This document shows, one piece after another, positions 1 to 8,847 of a stretch of 64,000 nucleotides of DNA (position 1 is the stretch's first letter; each line of letters starts with the position of its first letter). Both the position numbers and the translations under genes were made by a program. Under the pieces are notes generated by a model that did not search any database, was not told the DNA's origin, and worked only from the letters and a program-made list of their open reading frames with translations. The stretch is from the NCBI RefSeq assembly GCF_029525555.1, contig NZ_JAPDHZ010000003.1, forward strand, positions 62,001 to 126,000. The letters run 5' to 3'. This DNA is from Cohnella ginsengisoli. Its GTDB lineage: Bacteria > Bacillota > Bacilli > Paenibacillales > Paenibacillaceae.

Positions 1-401
1 CCGCTCCGAGCCCATCATCCAGCCGGTGACCGAGCGGATGATCCGCTCCCCCCTCGTCGCCGTCCGCTTCCACCTCGTGCACGTCGGTATTCAGCAGCAG
101 CGTGATATTCTCCTCCGCCCGCACCGCCTCCAGCAGCACCAGGTCCCACAGATAGGGGTTCCCCTCCGGGTTGCGATACTGGTTCTCGACGAACAGTTCG
201 CCCATGATGCCCGTCTCCCGGGCGTACCGGTTTGTGCCGTGCGCGGTCGCGCCGCACACCCACACGCGCACCTCGCTGCTCGAATTGCCGCCGAGCACGG
301 GCCGGTTGTGCACGAGCGCGACTTTGCGCCCAAGCCTCGCCGCCGCGATGGCGGCGCAGATCCCCGACAGCCCCCCCGCCGACGACCGTAATATCGCTCA
401 T
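1..401 (-). CDS. FAD-dependent oxidoreductase, N-terminal part (frameshifted, leaves window)
   Basis: The reading opens with a Rossmann dinucleotide-binding start (ITVVGGG, then after a one-base shift LSGICAAIAAARLG) followed by VLGGNSSSE, a pattern of the FAD_oxidored family (pfam12831) often found in Paenibacillus sugar operons. A run of seven G near 367-374 breaks the frame; dropping one G restores about 130 continuous codons up to the window edge. ATG at 401 was preferred; an in-frame ATG at 419 is possible. It lies under 30 bases behind an ABC permease gene, so it is probably co-transcribed and may act on the imported sugar derivative. The substrate is unknown. Confidence 0.75.
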
Positions 402-428
402 TATCGTTTCCATGCGCATATCGCCGAA

Positions 429-1274
429 TCACCCTTTTACCGCGGAGTTGGTCAAGCCTTGAATGATGAATCGCTGGCCGATGACGAAGACGGCGATCAT
501 CGGGAGGATGCCGGCCGACGCCGCGGCCATCATGCCGTTATAGTCGACCGTGTTTTCCAAGATGAAGTTTTGCAGGCCCAGCGGAACCGTATACAGCTTC
601 TCGTCGATCAAGAACACGAGCGCGTTCTCGTAGTCGTTCCACTGCCAGGAGAAGTCGATGATGGCGAGCGTCGCGAGCGCAGGCTTGGCCAGCGGCAGAA
701 CGAGCCGGAAAAAGATGCGGAAGTGCCCCGCTCCGTCGAGGAACGCCGACTCGGAAATCTCATGCGGGATGGACAGGAAAAACTGGCGCAGCATGAACAC
801 GCCGAATATCGTGAACAGTCCCGGCAGGATGAGCGCCAAATGCGTATTGTAGATGCCGGCCCACTCGAACATGATGAACTTCGGCACGAACAGCACCTGC
901 GGCGGCACCATCATCATCGACAGGTAGATCATGAACAGCGCGTTGCGCCCTTTGAACTCGATTCGGGCGAAGCCGTAAGCCGCGAACGCCGACAAGAACG
1001 TGGCGCCGACCATGCCGATGATCGAGATTTTGAGCGAATTGAGATAATACGTGCCGAAGCTCTTCGGACCGGTCCATACCTTGTGATGATGCGCCCACGT
1101 CGGATGCGACGGGATCCATTCGATCGGATACTTGAATACTTCGGCGGGCGTCTTGAGCGACGTGCTGATCATCCACAGGAAAGGAATGATCATGACGATC
1201 GCGAGCGCCAGCATGATGACCGTGACGAGCACCCTTCCGGCCGCGCCGGACGTCAAACTGCGTTTAAGCTCCAT
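429..1274 (-). CDS. Carbohydrate ABC transporter permease (MalG/AraQ type)
   Basis: About 281 residues with six predicted membrane helices, beginning RSLTSGAAGRVLV. The cytoplasmic loop reads ESAFLDGAGHFRIFFRLVLP, a good match to the EAA motif that docks on the ATPase subunit. The C-terminus ends NSAVKG, as usual in MalG-like permeases. ATG at 1274 was chosen because AAGGAGGG lies just upstream; an open frame extends further but overlaps the preceding gene. It pairs with the permease at 1297-2180 to form the membrane channel. No ATPase gene is nearby, so a shared MsmX-like ATPase is likely (inference). Confidence 0.9.
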   Translation of the reverse strand: MELKRSLTSGAAGRVLVTVIMLALAIVMIIPFLWMISTSLKTPAEVFKYPIEWIPSHPTWAHHHKVWTGPKSFGTYYLNSLKISIIGMVGATFLSAFAAYGFARIEFKGRNALFMIYLSMMMVPPQVLFVPKFIMFEWAGIYNTHLALILPGLFTIFGVFMLRQFFLSIPHEISESAFLDGAGHFRIFFRLVLPLAKPALATLAIIDFSWQWNDYENALVFLIDEKLYTVPLGLQNFILENTVDYNGMMAAASAGILPMIAVFVIGQRFIIQGLTNSAVKG

Positions 1275-1296
1275 CCTAGATGCCCTCCTTGGCCGC

Positions 1297-2180
1297 TTAA
1301 TAGTGCACCCATCTTTTTTTGACCCAGCCACTGCAGGAGGGTGATGAGCAGAATGATCGCGAACAACGCCCAGGAGATCGTGGCGGCGTAGCCCATGTCG
1401 TAGTAACGGAACGCGTTCTGGTAAACGTAAAGCGAGAGGATCGTCGTGCTGTTGCCCGGTCCGCCCTGCGTCGTCGCCTGGATGATGCCGAACGTTTTAA
1501 TCGTCATGATGAGGCCCGTAATCAGCAGCAAGAACGTTGTGGGGCTGACGAGCGGCCAGATGATTTTGCGCAGGATCTGCGTCGGGCGGGCGCCGTCGAT
1601 CTTCGCGGCCTCGAGCAGCTCGGACGATACCTCCTGCAGCGCGGCCAGGTAGATGATCATGTTGTAGCCGAGCAAAAACCATACCCAGATGATGTCGATC
1701 GCGTACATCGAGGACGTCGTCGTCGACAGCCAGCCCGGCGGATGCTCGATGCCGACACTGCGCAGGAAGCCGTTGATCGGCCCCTGCTTGGGCTGAAAGA
1801 GCAGCATCCAGACGAACGCGACCGCGACGCCGCTCGTGATGTAAGGCATGAAGTACAGGCCGCGAAGCAGCTTTTTTTAAATAAATCTTCTGGTTTAAAA
1901 TGACCGCGACGACGAAGCCGAGCGCGATCGACACCGGCACCGCGAGCAGGAAAACGACCGTGTTGCGCAGCGAGAGATAGAACAGGTCGTCGTGCAGCAT
2001 GCGGACGATGTTGTCTGCGCCCACGAAGTCGACGTTCGGGTTCATGAACTTGTAATTCGTGAACATGAGGCCGAACGAATAGACGGCCGGGATCAGGAAA
2101 AACACCAGCACCCCGAGCATGCTGGGGCCGATGAACACGTAGCCGAGCAGCCGCTGCCTTCTCATCCAGTTGTTGTACAT
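1297..2180 (-). CDS. Carbohydrate ABC transporter permease (MalF/UgpA type, two frameshifts)
   Basis: The N-terminal part (MYNNWMRRQRLLGYVFIGPS) and the C-terminal part (EAA loop LLEAAKIDGARPTQILRKI) sit in different frames that join at an A/T run near 1868-1875. A second homopolymer shift near 1312-1318 restores the standard ending RWVHY and a stop at 1297. Joined, the protein is about 293 residues with six membrane helices, the usual family length. It is the partner of the permease at 429-1274. Both shifts are in homopolymers and are more likely sequencing errors than mutations. The matching binding-protein gene is not directly upstream. Confidence 0.85.
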
Positions 2181-2280
2181 GCGCGTTAACCTCGCTTCTC
2201 GAATGAATAGCTCCAGTCTACCAACCGCGCGCCGATCCCATAAGGAACAAAACCATCGTCTTCATCGCACATATCCATGC

Positions 2281-2306
2281 AAAAAAAAGCCGCCCTGGGG
2301 CGGCTT
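2281..2306 (-). terminator. Rho-independent terminator after the GH140-like gene
   Basis: On the minus strand a GC-rich stem (GCCGCCCC/GGGCGGC) is followed directly by eight T. It lies just beyond the stop of the 2323-4032 gene, so it should end that transcript before the permease operon. Confidence 0.85.
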
Positions 2307-2322
2307 CGAGAAGCGGAAAACA

Positions 2323-4032
2323 TCAAAATGTTCTATTCGAAACCGCGCCTGCCCAACCTTGCCGCTTCGTGTACAGCACCCAGTTGCTGTCCGCAGCCGA
2401 ATCGCCCGGCGCAGGCGGCGGCGTCTCGAATCGCGTCCCGCCGACGCCCCCTCCGCCGCAGCTCGGCTCTGCCGGCAACCGCTCGCCGCTGCGCGGGTTC
2501 AGCCACGCATACGCATACGCATACGCTGCCTCTCCTCCATCAGGCAGCGCCAGCTTGCAGCCGCCCGCGGCAGGAAAGTACACGGCCACCACGCCAAGCG
2601 CATCGTCCGCCACGCAGAGCGGCGCCGTCCCTTCCTCTTCCGTCCCCTGGACTTCAATCAGAAGCTCGGGCGCGGGAACCATCGCGTCGAAATTCACGTC
2701 TTCCGTCATGAAGCGGCGGTAGATCGGCAGGTAAGCGGCACCGACGGCGTCCGTCTCCACGGTAAGATAAGCGCCCCAGGTGTTGTCGAAGCCGTGCACG
2801 ACCGGATAGCCGGAGAAGCCCGCCCGCCATTGCCCGCGCCTCGTATGATGGTGGTCGAACAGCTGATGGCCCTCCAGCGTGAAGCAGCCCTCGGCTTTTT
2901 CATAGCCGAACTCGCTGCAGAGCGCGGCCTTGGCCTTCGTCGGCGCATGGAAGCGCAGCTGCCGTTCCATCCACAGGCACATCGGCGACATGCTTCCGCG
3001 CACCTCGAATTCCTTGAACCAGTCCGTCTGGATCAGATACACGTCCAATTCCTCGCAATCCCCGAATCGCTCGTGCAGCGGCAGCTTGTGGCTCCACTGA
3101 TGGACGCCGACCGGATGCTTGTAAGGATCTGCCTCCTTGATCAGCCTGGCGAGCCTGCGGAACCACCGGTCCGCTTCGGGATGGTACTCCGCCGTGCCGG
3201 GATAAAAGTCGTATTCGTTCGCCGGGCACCAGATATACAAAGACGGATATGCGGCGTAGCGCGCCACGAGATAGCGAATCCACAGCTCCTCGTGCTCCGG
3301 CAGAAACTTCCCGCGATCGTTGAACGGAAACTCCAGCATCCACGCCTCCAGCACCAGTTCGACGCCCATCTCCCGCTCGGCCAGCATTTCCATCACTTCG
3401 TCGACCGCCTTGAAGTAATCCGTATTCAGCTCTTTAAAGTCCGGCCACTGCGCGCTCCCGCCCCAAGGCCAGCAATCCCGCGTCTGCCACACGTTGCGCA
3501 GCTTCGGATGATAGGGGCTCACCTGCGCCCGCGCTCGAATATAATTGACGCCCTGCGCCTGTCTGCGGTCCAGGATCGGCGCCAGTTCGACGCCGCAATA
3601 ATGCCCGCCGAACAAGTTGTAGATCGTATCGCCGAGCAGGAACATCGGCTCCCCGCTGTCGTAGCGGAAGCTCCAGCTTCGCTCCGGCACCGTCCGCAAA
3701 AATCCGCGCACCGCTCCCTCCGCTTCGGCCACCTCGATCGGCACGGCGAGCGACAGACCCGGTGCGGCCGGCCTTGCCGCCAGCTCGCAGATCCACGCCC
3801 CCGCTTGCGCCGGCATCCAGCGTACCTTCCATACCTGCTTGCCCGCCTCGTCTATGCCGTCATGGAAGCCTTCGATCCGCAACGTCTCGCCCGTGGCCGC
3901 ATGCCGGAAGACGGCCGTCACCGCGCAATCCCAAAACGGATTGGAGAATGCCTTCTCCGCGCTAGCACACAGCTCCATCATCTTGCCGACGCGTGCCTGA
4001 ACCACAGCCCGAATCTCTTTTTCGTAATCCAT
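2323..4032 (-). CDS. DUF5060/DUF4038 glycoside hydrolase (GH140 apiosidase-like)
   Basis: About 569 residues, no signal peptide. An N-terminal beta domain (residues 20-110, NPFWDCAVTAVFRH) resembles DUF5060. The rest is a TIM-barrel hydrolase of the DUF4038/GH140 type with FLLGDTIYNLFGG near residue 131, an ANEYD motif (Glu about 273, likely acid/base) and CSEFGYE (Glu about 374, likely nucleophile). ATG at 4032 is preceded by GGGGGAT. The C-terminal tail carries a short AYAYAYA stretch from a GCATAC repeat. Family members release branched plant-polysaccharide sugars; a cytoplasmic oligosaccharide substrate fits the adjacent uptake genes. Exact specificity cannot be read from sequence. Confidence 0.8.
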   Translation of the reverse strand: MDYEKEIRAVVQARVGKMMELCASAEKAFSNPFWDCAVTAVFRHAATGETLRIEGFHDGIDEAGKQVWKVRWMPAQAGAWICELAARPAAPGLSLAVPIEVAEAEGAVRGFLRTVPERSWSFRYDSGEPMFLLGDTIYNLFGGHYCGVELAPILDRRQAQGVNYIRARAQVSPYHPKLRNVWQTRDCWPWGGSAQWPDFKELNTDYFKAVDEVMEMLAEREMGVELVLEAWMLEFPFNDRGKFLPEHEELWIRYLVARYAAYPSLYIWCPANEYDFYPGTAEYHPEADRWFRRLARLIKEADPYKHPVGVHQWSHKLPLHERFGDCEELDVYLIQTDWFKEFEVRGSMSPMCLWMERQLRFHAPTKAKAALCSEFGYEKAEGCFTLEGHQLFDHHHTRRGQWRAGFSGYPVVHGFDNTWGAYLTVETDAVGAAYLPIYRRFMTEDVNFDAMVPAPELLIEVQGTEEEGTAPLCVADDALGVVAVYFPAAGGCKLALPDGGEAAYAYAYAWLNPRSGERLPAEPSCGGGGVGGTRFETPPPAPGDSAADSNWVLYTKRQGWAGAVSNRTF

Positions 4033-4086
4033 GTTTATCCCCCATCCATTTAACTGATCTTGAATCCGCGGCATGCCGCGCATGAT

Positions 4087-4113
4087 AAAGGCGGCCCGAA
4101 GGCCGCCCCTTTT
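4087..4113. terminator. Bidirectional-looking terminator hairpin
   Basis: Stem GGCGGCC/GGCCGCC with a CGAA (TTCG) tetraloop, flanked by AAA on one side and TTTT on the other. It lies behind the binding-protein gene (minus strand) and would end that transcript. Confidence 0.85.
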
Positions 4114-4155
4114 CTCTCTGGCATATCCGACCGATCGCGCCGGTCCGAAGTCTAT

Positions 4156-5728
4156 TTATGCCTTGCCCTGCGCCTGCGCCCATGCGTCAAGCTGCTTTTG
4201 CTTTTCCGCGATGATCTTGTCCATGCCGTTCGCCTTCAGCTTCTTGGTCAGCTCGGGCAGATACTTGTTCAGATCGAGCGTGCCGGTGAACAGTCCCTTG
4301 CTGTATTGGTTGTACGTATTCAGGCAGGCGCTGATCTCGTTCTGGACCGGCGTCGGGTCGAACACGAAGCCGAGCGCCTTGGAAATCGTGGCCGCGTCGT
4401 TGAACGCCTTGAAGTTGTCCCACTTCTTCGGATCCTCGTTCGCGAACAGGTAGCTGTTGAACTGGTTGCCGAAAATCCATTGGTCGCCTTGCGCGCTGTA
4501 GGCGACGTTCGCGGAGGTAATGCCCTCAGGGAAGTCGATGATGTTGTCGCTCTTCTTGACGTAGTGCTTGCCTTCGATGCCCCAGTCGATCATGTTAAGC
4601 AGCGTCTTGTCGGAATAGAGCAGGTTCAGGAACATCATGACGCGCGCCGGGTCCTTGGACGTCTTGGAGATGGCGAGGATCGCGCCGGTCACGTCGCCCG
4701 TCGTCGTATACGGCTTATCCATATCGACCTGGACGAGGTCGACGCCGGTCGTCAGGCTCTTCTCCTTGTCGATGCCCGGCTTGGAGCCGACCATGAAGGA
4801 AAACACTTTGCCGTTTTTCATGAATTCGTCGCGGGTCACCTGCGTCGTGGCTGCGTCCTTCACAATGTAGCCGGCCTGATACCAGTCGCGTGCCTGCTGC
4901 AGCACCTCGGTGAAGCTCGGGTCCTCGAACGGATTGATCACCTTCAGATCGTTCGCCTGCTTGCTCAGCACCCCGAAGTAGTCCCCGTTGATCTGCTCGA
5001 ACTGGCTGTTAATGACCGATTCCATATCGCCGATGCCCGCGAACGGCACGATCGACGGCTCGTTCTCTTTAATCGTCTTAAACCAGTTGGTGAAGTCGTG
5101 GTAGCTCTTGATGTCCTCGGCCTTGAAGCCGTACTTGTCCATCAGGTCCTTGCGCACGAGCAGCGCCTGCGTCGCCGCGTACTCTTTGTTAGAAGGCAGG
5201 CCGTACAGCTTGCCGTTCACCTTCGCGCCTTCGAGATAGACGGGCGCGAGATTGTCTGCAATATCCGGACCGTATTGCGCCAGCAGATCGTCGATCGGCG
5301 CGAACATGCCCTTCGCCGCCGAGTTCGCGTAGCCGAGCCAGTTGGCCGTGTACATCAGATCGAATTTTTCGCCGGAGGTGATCATCAGGTTCGTCTTGTT
5401 CTGGTAGTTGCCCCAATCGACGAAGTTCAGCTTGACGTTCACGTTGATCTTGTCCTTCAGATAGTCGTCGATCGCCGACTCGACGGCCGGCACGTCCGGC
5501 GTCATGCTGCCGGGCACGTAAATGCTGATCGTATAAGGATCGAGCTGGGCTGCGGCGCTCCCCCGAAGCTGCGGCCGACGAAGCCGAGCCGGACGATGCG
5601 GGGGATGCGGACGCCCCTGCGTCCTTATTGCCGTTGTTGTTGTTCCCTCCGCATGCGGAAGCCGTCAGGGCGATTGCGAGCAGCGCTGCTGCGGCGGGCG
5701 CGGTTTTGCGGTAACGGATCAAAGTCAT
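4156..5728 (-). CDS. Extracellular solute-binding lipoprotein with DUF3502 (frameshifted)
   Basis: Starts MTLIRYRKTAP with a hydrophobic segment and lipobox LTASACGG, so it is a membrane-anchored lipoprotein, followed by an Asn/Ser/Ala-rich linker. After a shift at a G run near 5558 the frame continues as DPYTISIYVPGSMTPD and then a full type-1 binding protein (NYQNKTNLMITSGEKFDLMYT; C-terminal half ending in the LNKYLPELTKKL region typical of DUF3502). About 520 residues joined, normal for LplA/YtcQ-like proteins. It lies upstream of the two permeases at 5803-7711 only in map order; on the minus strand it is the last gene of that operon. Confidence 0.88.
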
Positions 5729-5802
5729 TCGTAAACCCCTCCATATATAGGTAGTATAGCGCTTGATGCCCCTTGCTGTATGCTAACCGGGCTGCCCCGG
5801 GC

Positions 5803-6750
5803 TTAGCCCTTCACGGCGCCTACGGTCAGGCCGGAGACGAAGTATCGCTGGAAAAACGGATACGCGAACACGATCGGGCCGATGCCGATGACCGCCATCG
5901 CCATGCGAACGGTCTCGCTCGGGAAGTCGATTCGGGCCGTGGCCGCGGCATGCGAGTTGTTCAGAATGTACTGGATGTTCAGCAGCGTCCGCTGCATCAA
6001 GTATTGCAGGCTGATGATGCGGTCGTTGTTGATAAAAATCATGCTGTTGTACCAGTCGTTCCAGTATTGGAGCGTATAGAACAGACCGACCGTGGCCATG
6101 ACCGGCAGCGACAACGGAATGACGATCCGGAAAAATACGAGCAGCTCGCCCGCCCCGTCGATCTCGGCCGATTCGTAGATCTCGGCGGGGATCGTCGTCG
6201 CGAAAAACGTCCGCATCATCAAAATGTAGAAAGCGCTCATCAGCAGGTTCGGAAGAATCAACGCCAAAATCGTGTTGCCGATGTCCATATACTTTGAGTA
6301 AACGATATACCAAGGAACAAGTCCTCCGTTGAATAGCATCGTGAAGAAGGCAAAGAACGAGAACACGTTGCGGAAGCGAAAATCGCGGCGCGAGATCGGA
6401 TAGGCAAAAGCCGCGGTGACGAGCAGTCCGACCACCGTGCCGGCGACGGTGGCGCCGATCGTGACGCCGTACGCCCTCACGATCGGCAGCGGATCTGCGA
6501 ACAGGAACCGGTAAGCGTCCAGGCTGAGCTTGGACGGAAAATAATTGTAGCCGCTTAGCAGCACGGTCTGCTCGTCGGTGAACGAGACGATGACGACAAG
6601 CAGGATCGGCAGCAGGCAGAACAGCGTGTACAGGACGAACAGGACGTTGATCGCCGCATGCGCAGGCCGCGACACCGCATTCGGCTGGTACGCCTTGCGC
6701 GGCCGTTCGGCCGCCTTCTCCTCCTGGCGGAGCTTGATTGCGTTTTCCAT
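5803..6750 (-). CDS. Carbohydrate ABC transporter permease (LplC/YtcP type)
   Basis: 315 residues, six membrane helices, EAA loop YESAEIDGAGELLVFFRIVI and C-terminus GLTVGAVKG, diagnostic of the LplC/YtcP group. It starts 17 bases behind the LplB-type permease and is followed by the DUF3502 lipoprotein, giving the common order permease B, permease C, binding protein. It probably imports an oligosaccharide released by the surrounding hydrolases (inference). Confidence 0.92.
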   Translation of the reverse strand: MENAIKLRQEEKAAERPRKAYQPNAVSRPAHAAINVLFVLYTLFCLLPILLVVIVSFTDEQTVLLSGYNYFPSKLSLDAYRFLFADPLPIVRAYGVTIGATVAGTVVGLLVTAAFAYPISRRDFRFRNVFSFFAFFTMLFNGGLVPWYIVYSKYMDIGNTILALILPNLLMSAFYILMMRTFFATTIPAEIYESAEIDGAGELLVFFRIVIPLSLPVMATVGLFYTLQYWNDWYNSMIFINNDRIISLQYLMQRTLLNIQYILNNSHAAATARIDFPSETVRMAMAVIGIGPIVFAYPFFQRYFVSGLTVGAVKG

Positions 6751-6766
6751 CGGGATCCTCCTCCGC

Positions 6767-7711
6767 TTAGAACAGCGCGTTTTCCTTGTTGACTCTTCGC
6801 ACGAACCAGTTGGACAGGAACACGAGCACGAAGCCTACCGCCGCCTGGTACAAGCCGACCGCGGTCGACATGCCGATATCGTTGCGGGTGACCATAATGT
6901 CGTAGACGTACGTGTCGATGACGAGCGTCGTCGGGTACAGCAGGCCCGTGTGCAGCGGCACGTTGTAGAACAGGCCGAAGTCCGCGTAGAAAATCCGGCC
7001 GATGTTGAGCAGCGTGAGCACGACGACGACCGGCATAATGGACGGCAGCGTAATGCTGCCGAACTGTCTCCACTTGCTCGCCCCGTCGATCAATGCTGCC
7101 TCGTAGTAGCTCGACTCGACGCCGATGATCGCGGCCAGGTAGATGACGGTGCCGTAACCGATGTTTTTCCACAGATTCGTGATCGTGAGGATGTACGGCC
7201 AGTACTTCGGATCGTTGTACCAGTCGATCGGCTCCATGCCGAGCGGCGCGAGAATATGATTGTTGACGAAGCCGTGCTCGATGCTGAGCAGCGCGAACAC
7301 GAGATAACCGACGATGACGAACGACAGGAAGTACGGGAAAAACATCGCGCTCTGGAAAAAAGAACGGAACACCCGGTTGCGCACTTCGTTCAGCAGTACC
7401 GCGAAGGCGATCGAGAGCACGAGGCCGACGGCGATAAAGAGCAAGTTGTAAAGCACCGTATTGCGCGTGATGACCCAGGCGTCCGTCGTGCTGAACAGAA
7501 ACTTGAAGTTGTCGAAGCCGCTCCAGGGGCTGCGCAGGATGCCGTCGGTGAAATTCACGTTTTTGAACGCGATGATCAGTCCGAACATCGGCAAATAGTT
7601 GTTGAGGATCAGATACAGCGTGCCCGGCAGCAGCAGCAGGAACAGGAAGCGATGCCGGCGTGCGTCCTTCCACAGCGAACGCCTCGCGGCCGCGGCTTGC
7701 GATCGGCTCAT
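6767..7711 (-). CDS. Carbohydrate ABC transporter permease (LplB/YteP type)
   Basis: 314 residues. Contains LPGTLYLILNNYLPMFG, the conserved first helix of LplB/YteP permeases, the EAA loop YEAALIDGASKWRQF and a C-terminus ending NKENALF. First gene of the three-gene transporter operon 7711-4156. The two-component system at 8848-12251 lies directly upstream and is the likely regulator, as in Lpl/Yes operons. Confidence 0.92.
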   Translation of the reverse strand: MSRSQAAAARRSLWKDARRHRFLFLLLLPGTLYLILNNYLPMFGLIIAFKNVNFTDGILRSPWSGFDNFKFLFSTTDAWVITRNTVLYNLLFIAVGLVLSIAFAVLLNEVRNRVFRSFFQSAMFFPYFLSFVIVGYLVFALLSIEHGFVNNHILAPLGMEPIDWYNDPKYWPYILTITNLWKNIGYGTVIYLAAIIGVESSYYEAALIDGASKWRQFGSITLPSIMPVVVVLTLLNIGRIFYADFGLFYNVPLHTGLLYPTTLVIDTYVYDIMVTRNDIGMSTAVGLYQAAVGFVLVFLSNWFVRRVNKENALF

Positions 7712-7824
7712 AGCTTCTACCTCGTTTCTGGCTGGTTATAGTCTTAATTATAAGAATCCGCCGGATGCCGACAATCGAGGGAGACGACCGGAATGTCGAT
7801 ATTCCGACATCCTGCGGAAAACAT

Positions 7825-7881
7825 AAAAAAACCGCCAAGGGAGATCGCAGATCTCTCCCTGACGGTGTTGGGGTTTGGCGG
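7825..7881 (-). terminator. Terminator behind the esterase gene
   Basis: A two-part hairpin (outer CCGCCAA/TTGGCGG, inner GGGAGAGATC/GATCTCCC) followed on the minus strand by seven T. The rest of the gap 7743-8047 holds only short open frames and an imperfect ATCGGCCAA-type repeat; no convincing gene was seen. Confidence 0.8.
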
Positions 7882-8047
7882 AAATCCGACACTGAATCTG
7901 ATGGTTTGGCCGATCGGTTGACTGATGCGTTGGCCGATGGCTTGCCGATCGTCGCCCGCGCCGTTTTTTCGCCGCAATGCCTGCAAATGCAGGATTTGCC
8001 GTCTGCATAGCATGAGGTGACTTCGACCGTCACGCGCGAAAGTCTGG

Positions 8048-8830
8048 TTATCCTTCGCTGCGATGCGCTTTGAACCAGGACAGCGCGTCCTCCAGCATCG
8101 TCTCCGTATACGCGTGGCCCACGCCCTCGTACTCGGTGACGACAAAGCGCTCCGGGCTCGCCGCATACGTCTCCGCCAGCGACTCGCGGAACCGCCGGGC
8201 GCCGTCGGGCGGCACATGTCCGTCCTGCGCGCCGTTCAGGAAGCGGATCGCCGGCGTATGGGCGTACAGCGCGGCATTCGTCAGCGGATTGCACCGCCGG
8301 TAGCAATTCCATGCATACGCGTCGGGCTCGCTCGGCGCTTCGTCCGAGCCCGGGCGAAGCCAGTCCGGCGTGGAGATGCACGCCGCCACCGCCCGGATGC
8401 GGCGGTCGATGCCCGCCGCGGTCACCGCGATGTCGCCGCCCATCGAGATCCCGCCCGCGAGGACGGCGCCATCGAGGCCGAACCGCTCGAAAGCCCAGTC
8501 GATGATGCGCGGATATTCCTCGGCCGTAAGTGCGATCATCGGCCAGAAGTAGCGACGCTTGTTCGAGCCTAGCTTGCCGCGGAACGCTTCCATGCTCTCG
8601 CGCATGCGGTCTCCGTGCTCGTATGGATCGTAGGAGACGGCCGTGAACCCGGCGTCCGCGAATTTCCGCAAATCCTCGCGCACATGTTCTTTTCTCCCCG
8701 TCAATCCCGGCAGCCACACGACCAGATCCCGGCTTGCTCCGGATGCGGGACGTTCCCAGATCAGCGGGATATGATCCACCGTCGAGGCGCCGCTTGCGAC
8801 GCTTTCGTGCGCTTGCTTTTCTCCGCTCAT
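8048..8830 (-). CDS. Alpha/beta-hydrolase (acyl-esterase type)
   Basis: About 260 residues. Nucleophile elbow GISMGGD (Ser in G-x-S-x-G), an oxyanion-region LVVWLPGLTG near residue 37, and C-terminal DGHVPPDGARRF and GVGHAYTETM supplying the Asp and His of the triad. ATG at 8830 is preceded by GGAGG; the open frame extends upstream only as a shadow. It lies 17 bases behind the response regulator gene, so it is the last gene of the kinase-regulator-esterase transcript. A deacetylase or esterase acting on imported substituted sugars is plausible but unproven. Confidence 0.82.
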   Translation of the reverse strand: MSGEKQAHESVASGASTVDHIPLIWERPASGASRDLVVWLPGLTGRKEHVREDLRKFADAGFTAVSYDPYEHGDRMRESMEAFRGKLGSNKRRYFWPMIALTAEEYPRIIDWAFERFGLDGAVLAGGISMGGDIAVTAAGIDRRIRAVAACISTPDWLRPGSDEAPSEPDAYAWNCYRRCNPLTNAALYAHTPAIRFLNGAQDGHVPPDGARRFRESLAETYAASPERFVVTEYEGVGHAYTETMLEDALSWFKAHRSEG

Positions 8831-8847
8831 ATCGCTTTGTCCTCCGA

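Noticed and set aside
171..1322. Long plus-strand frames opposite the permease and other GC-rich genes
   Set aside because: Antisense shadows caused by high GC at third codon positions; rich in Arg, His and Asp with no recognisable domain.
7748..8217. Small Cys/His frame (CYADGKSCICRHCGEK) behind the esterase gene
   Set aside because: It looks zinc-ribbon-like for a few residues but has no start with ribosome site and runs through the terminator.
6555..8717. 720-residue minus-strand open frame
   Set aside because: A GC-rich shadow crossing three real genes and a terminator; composition is Arg/Ala-rich without domains.
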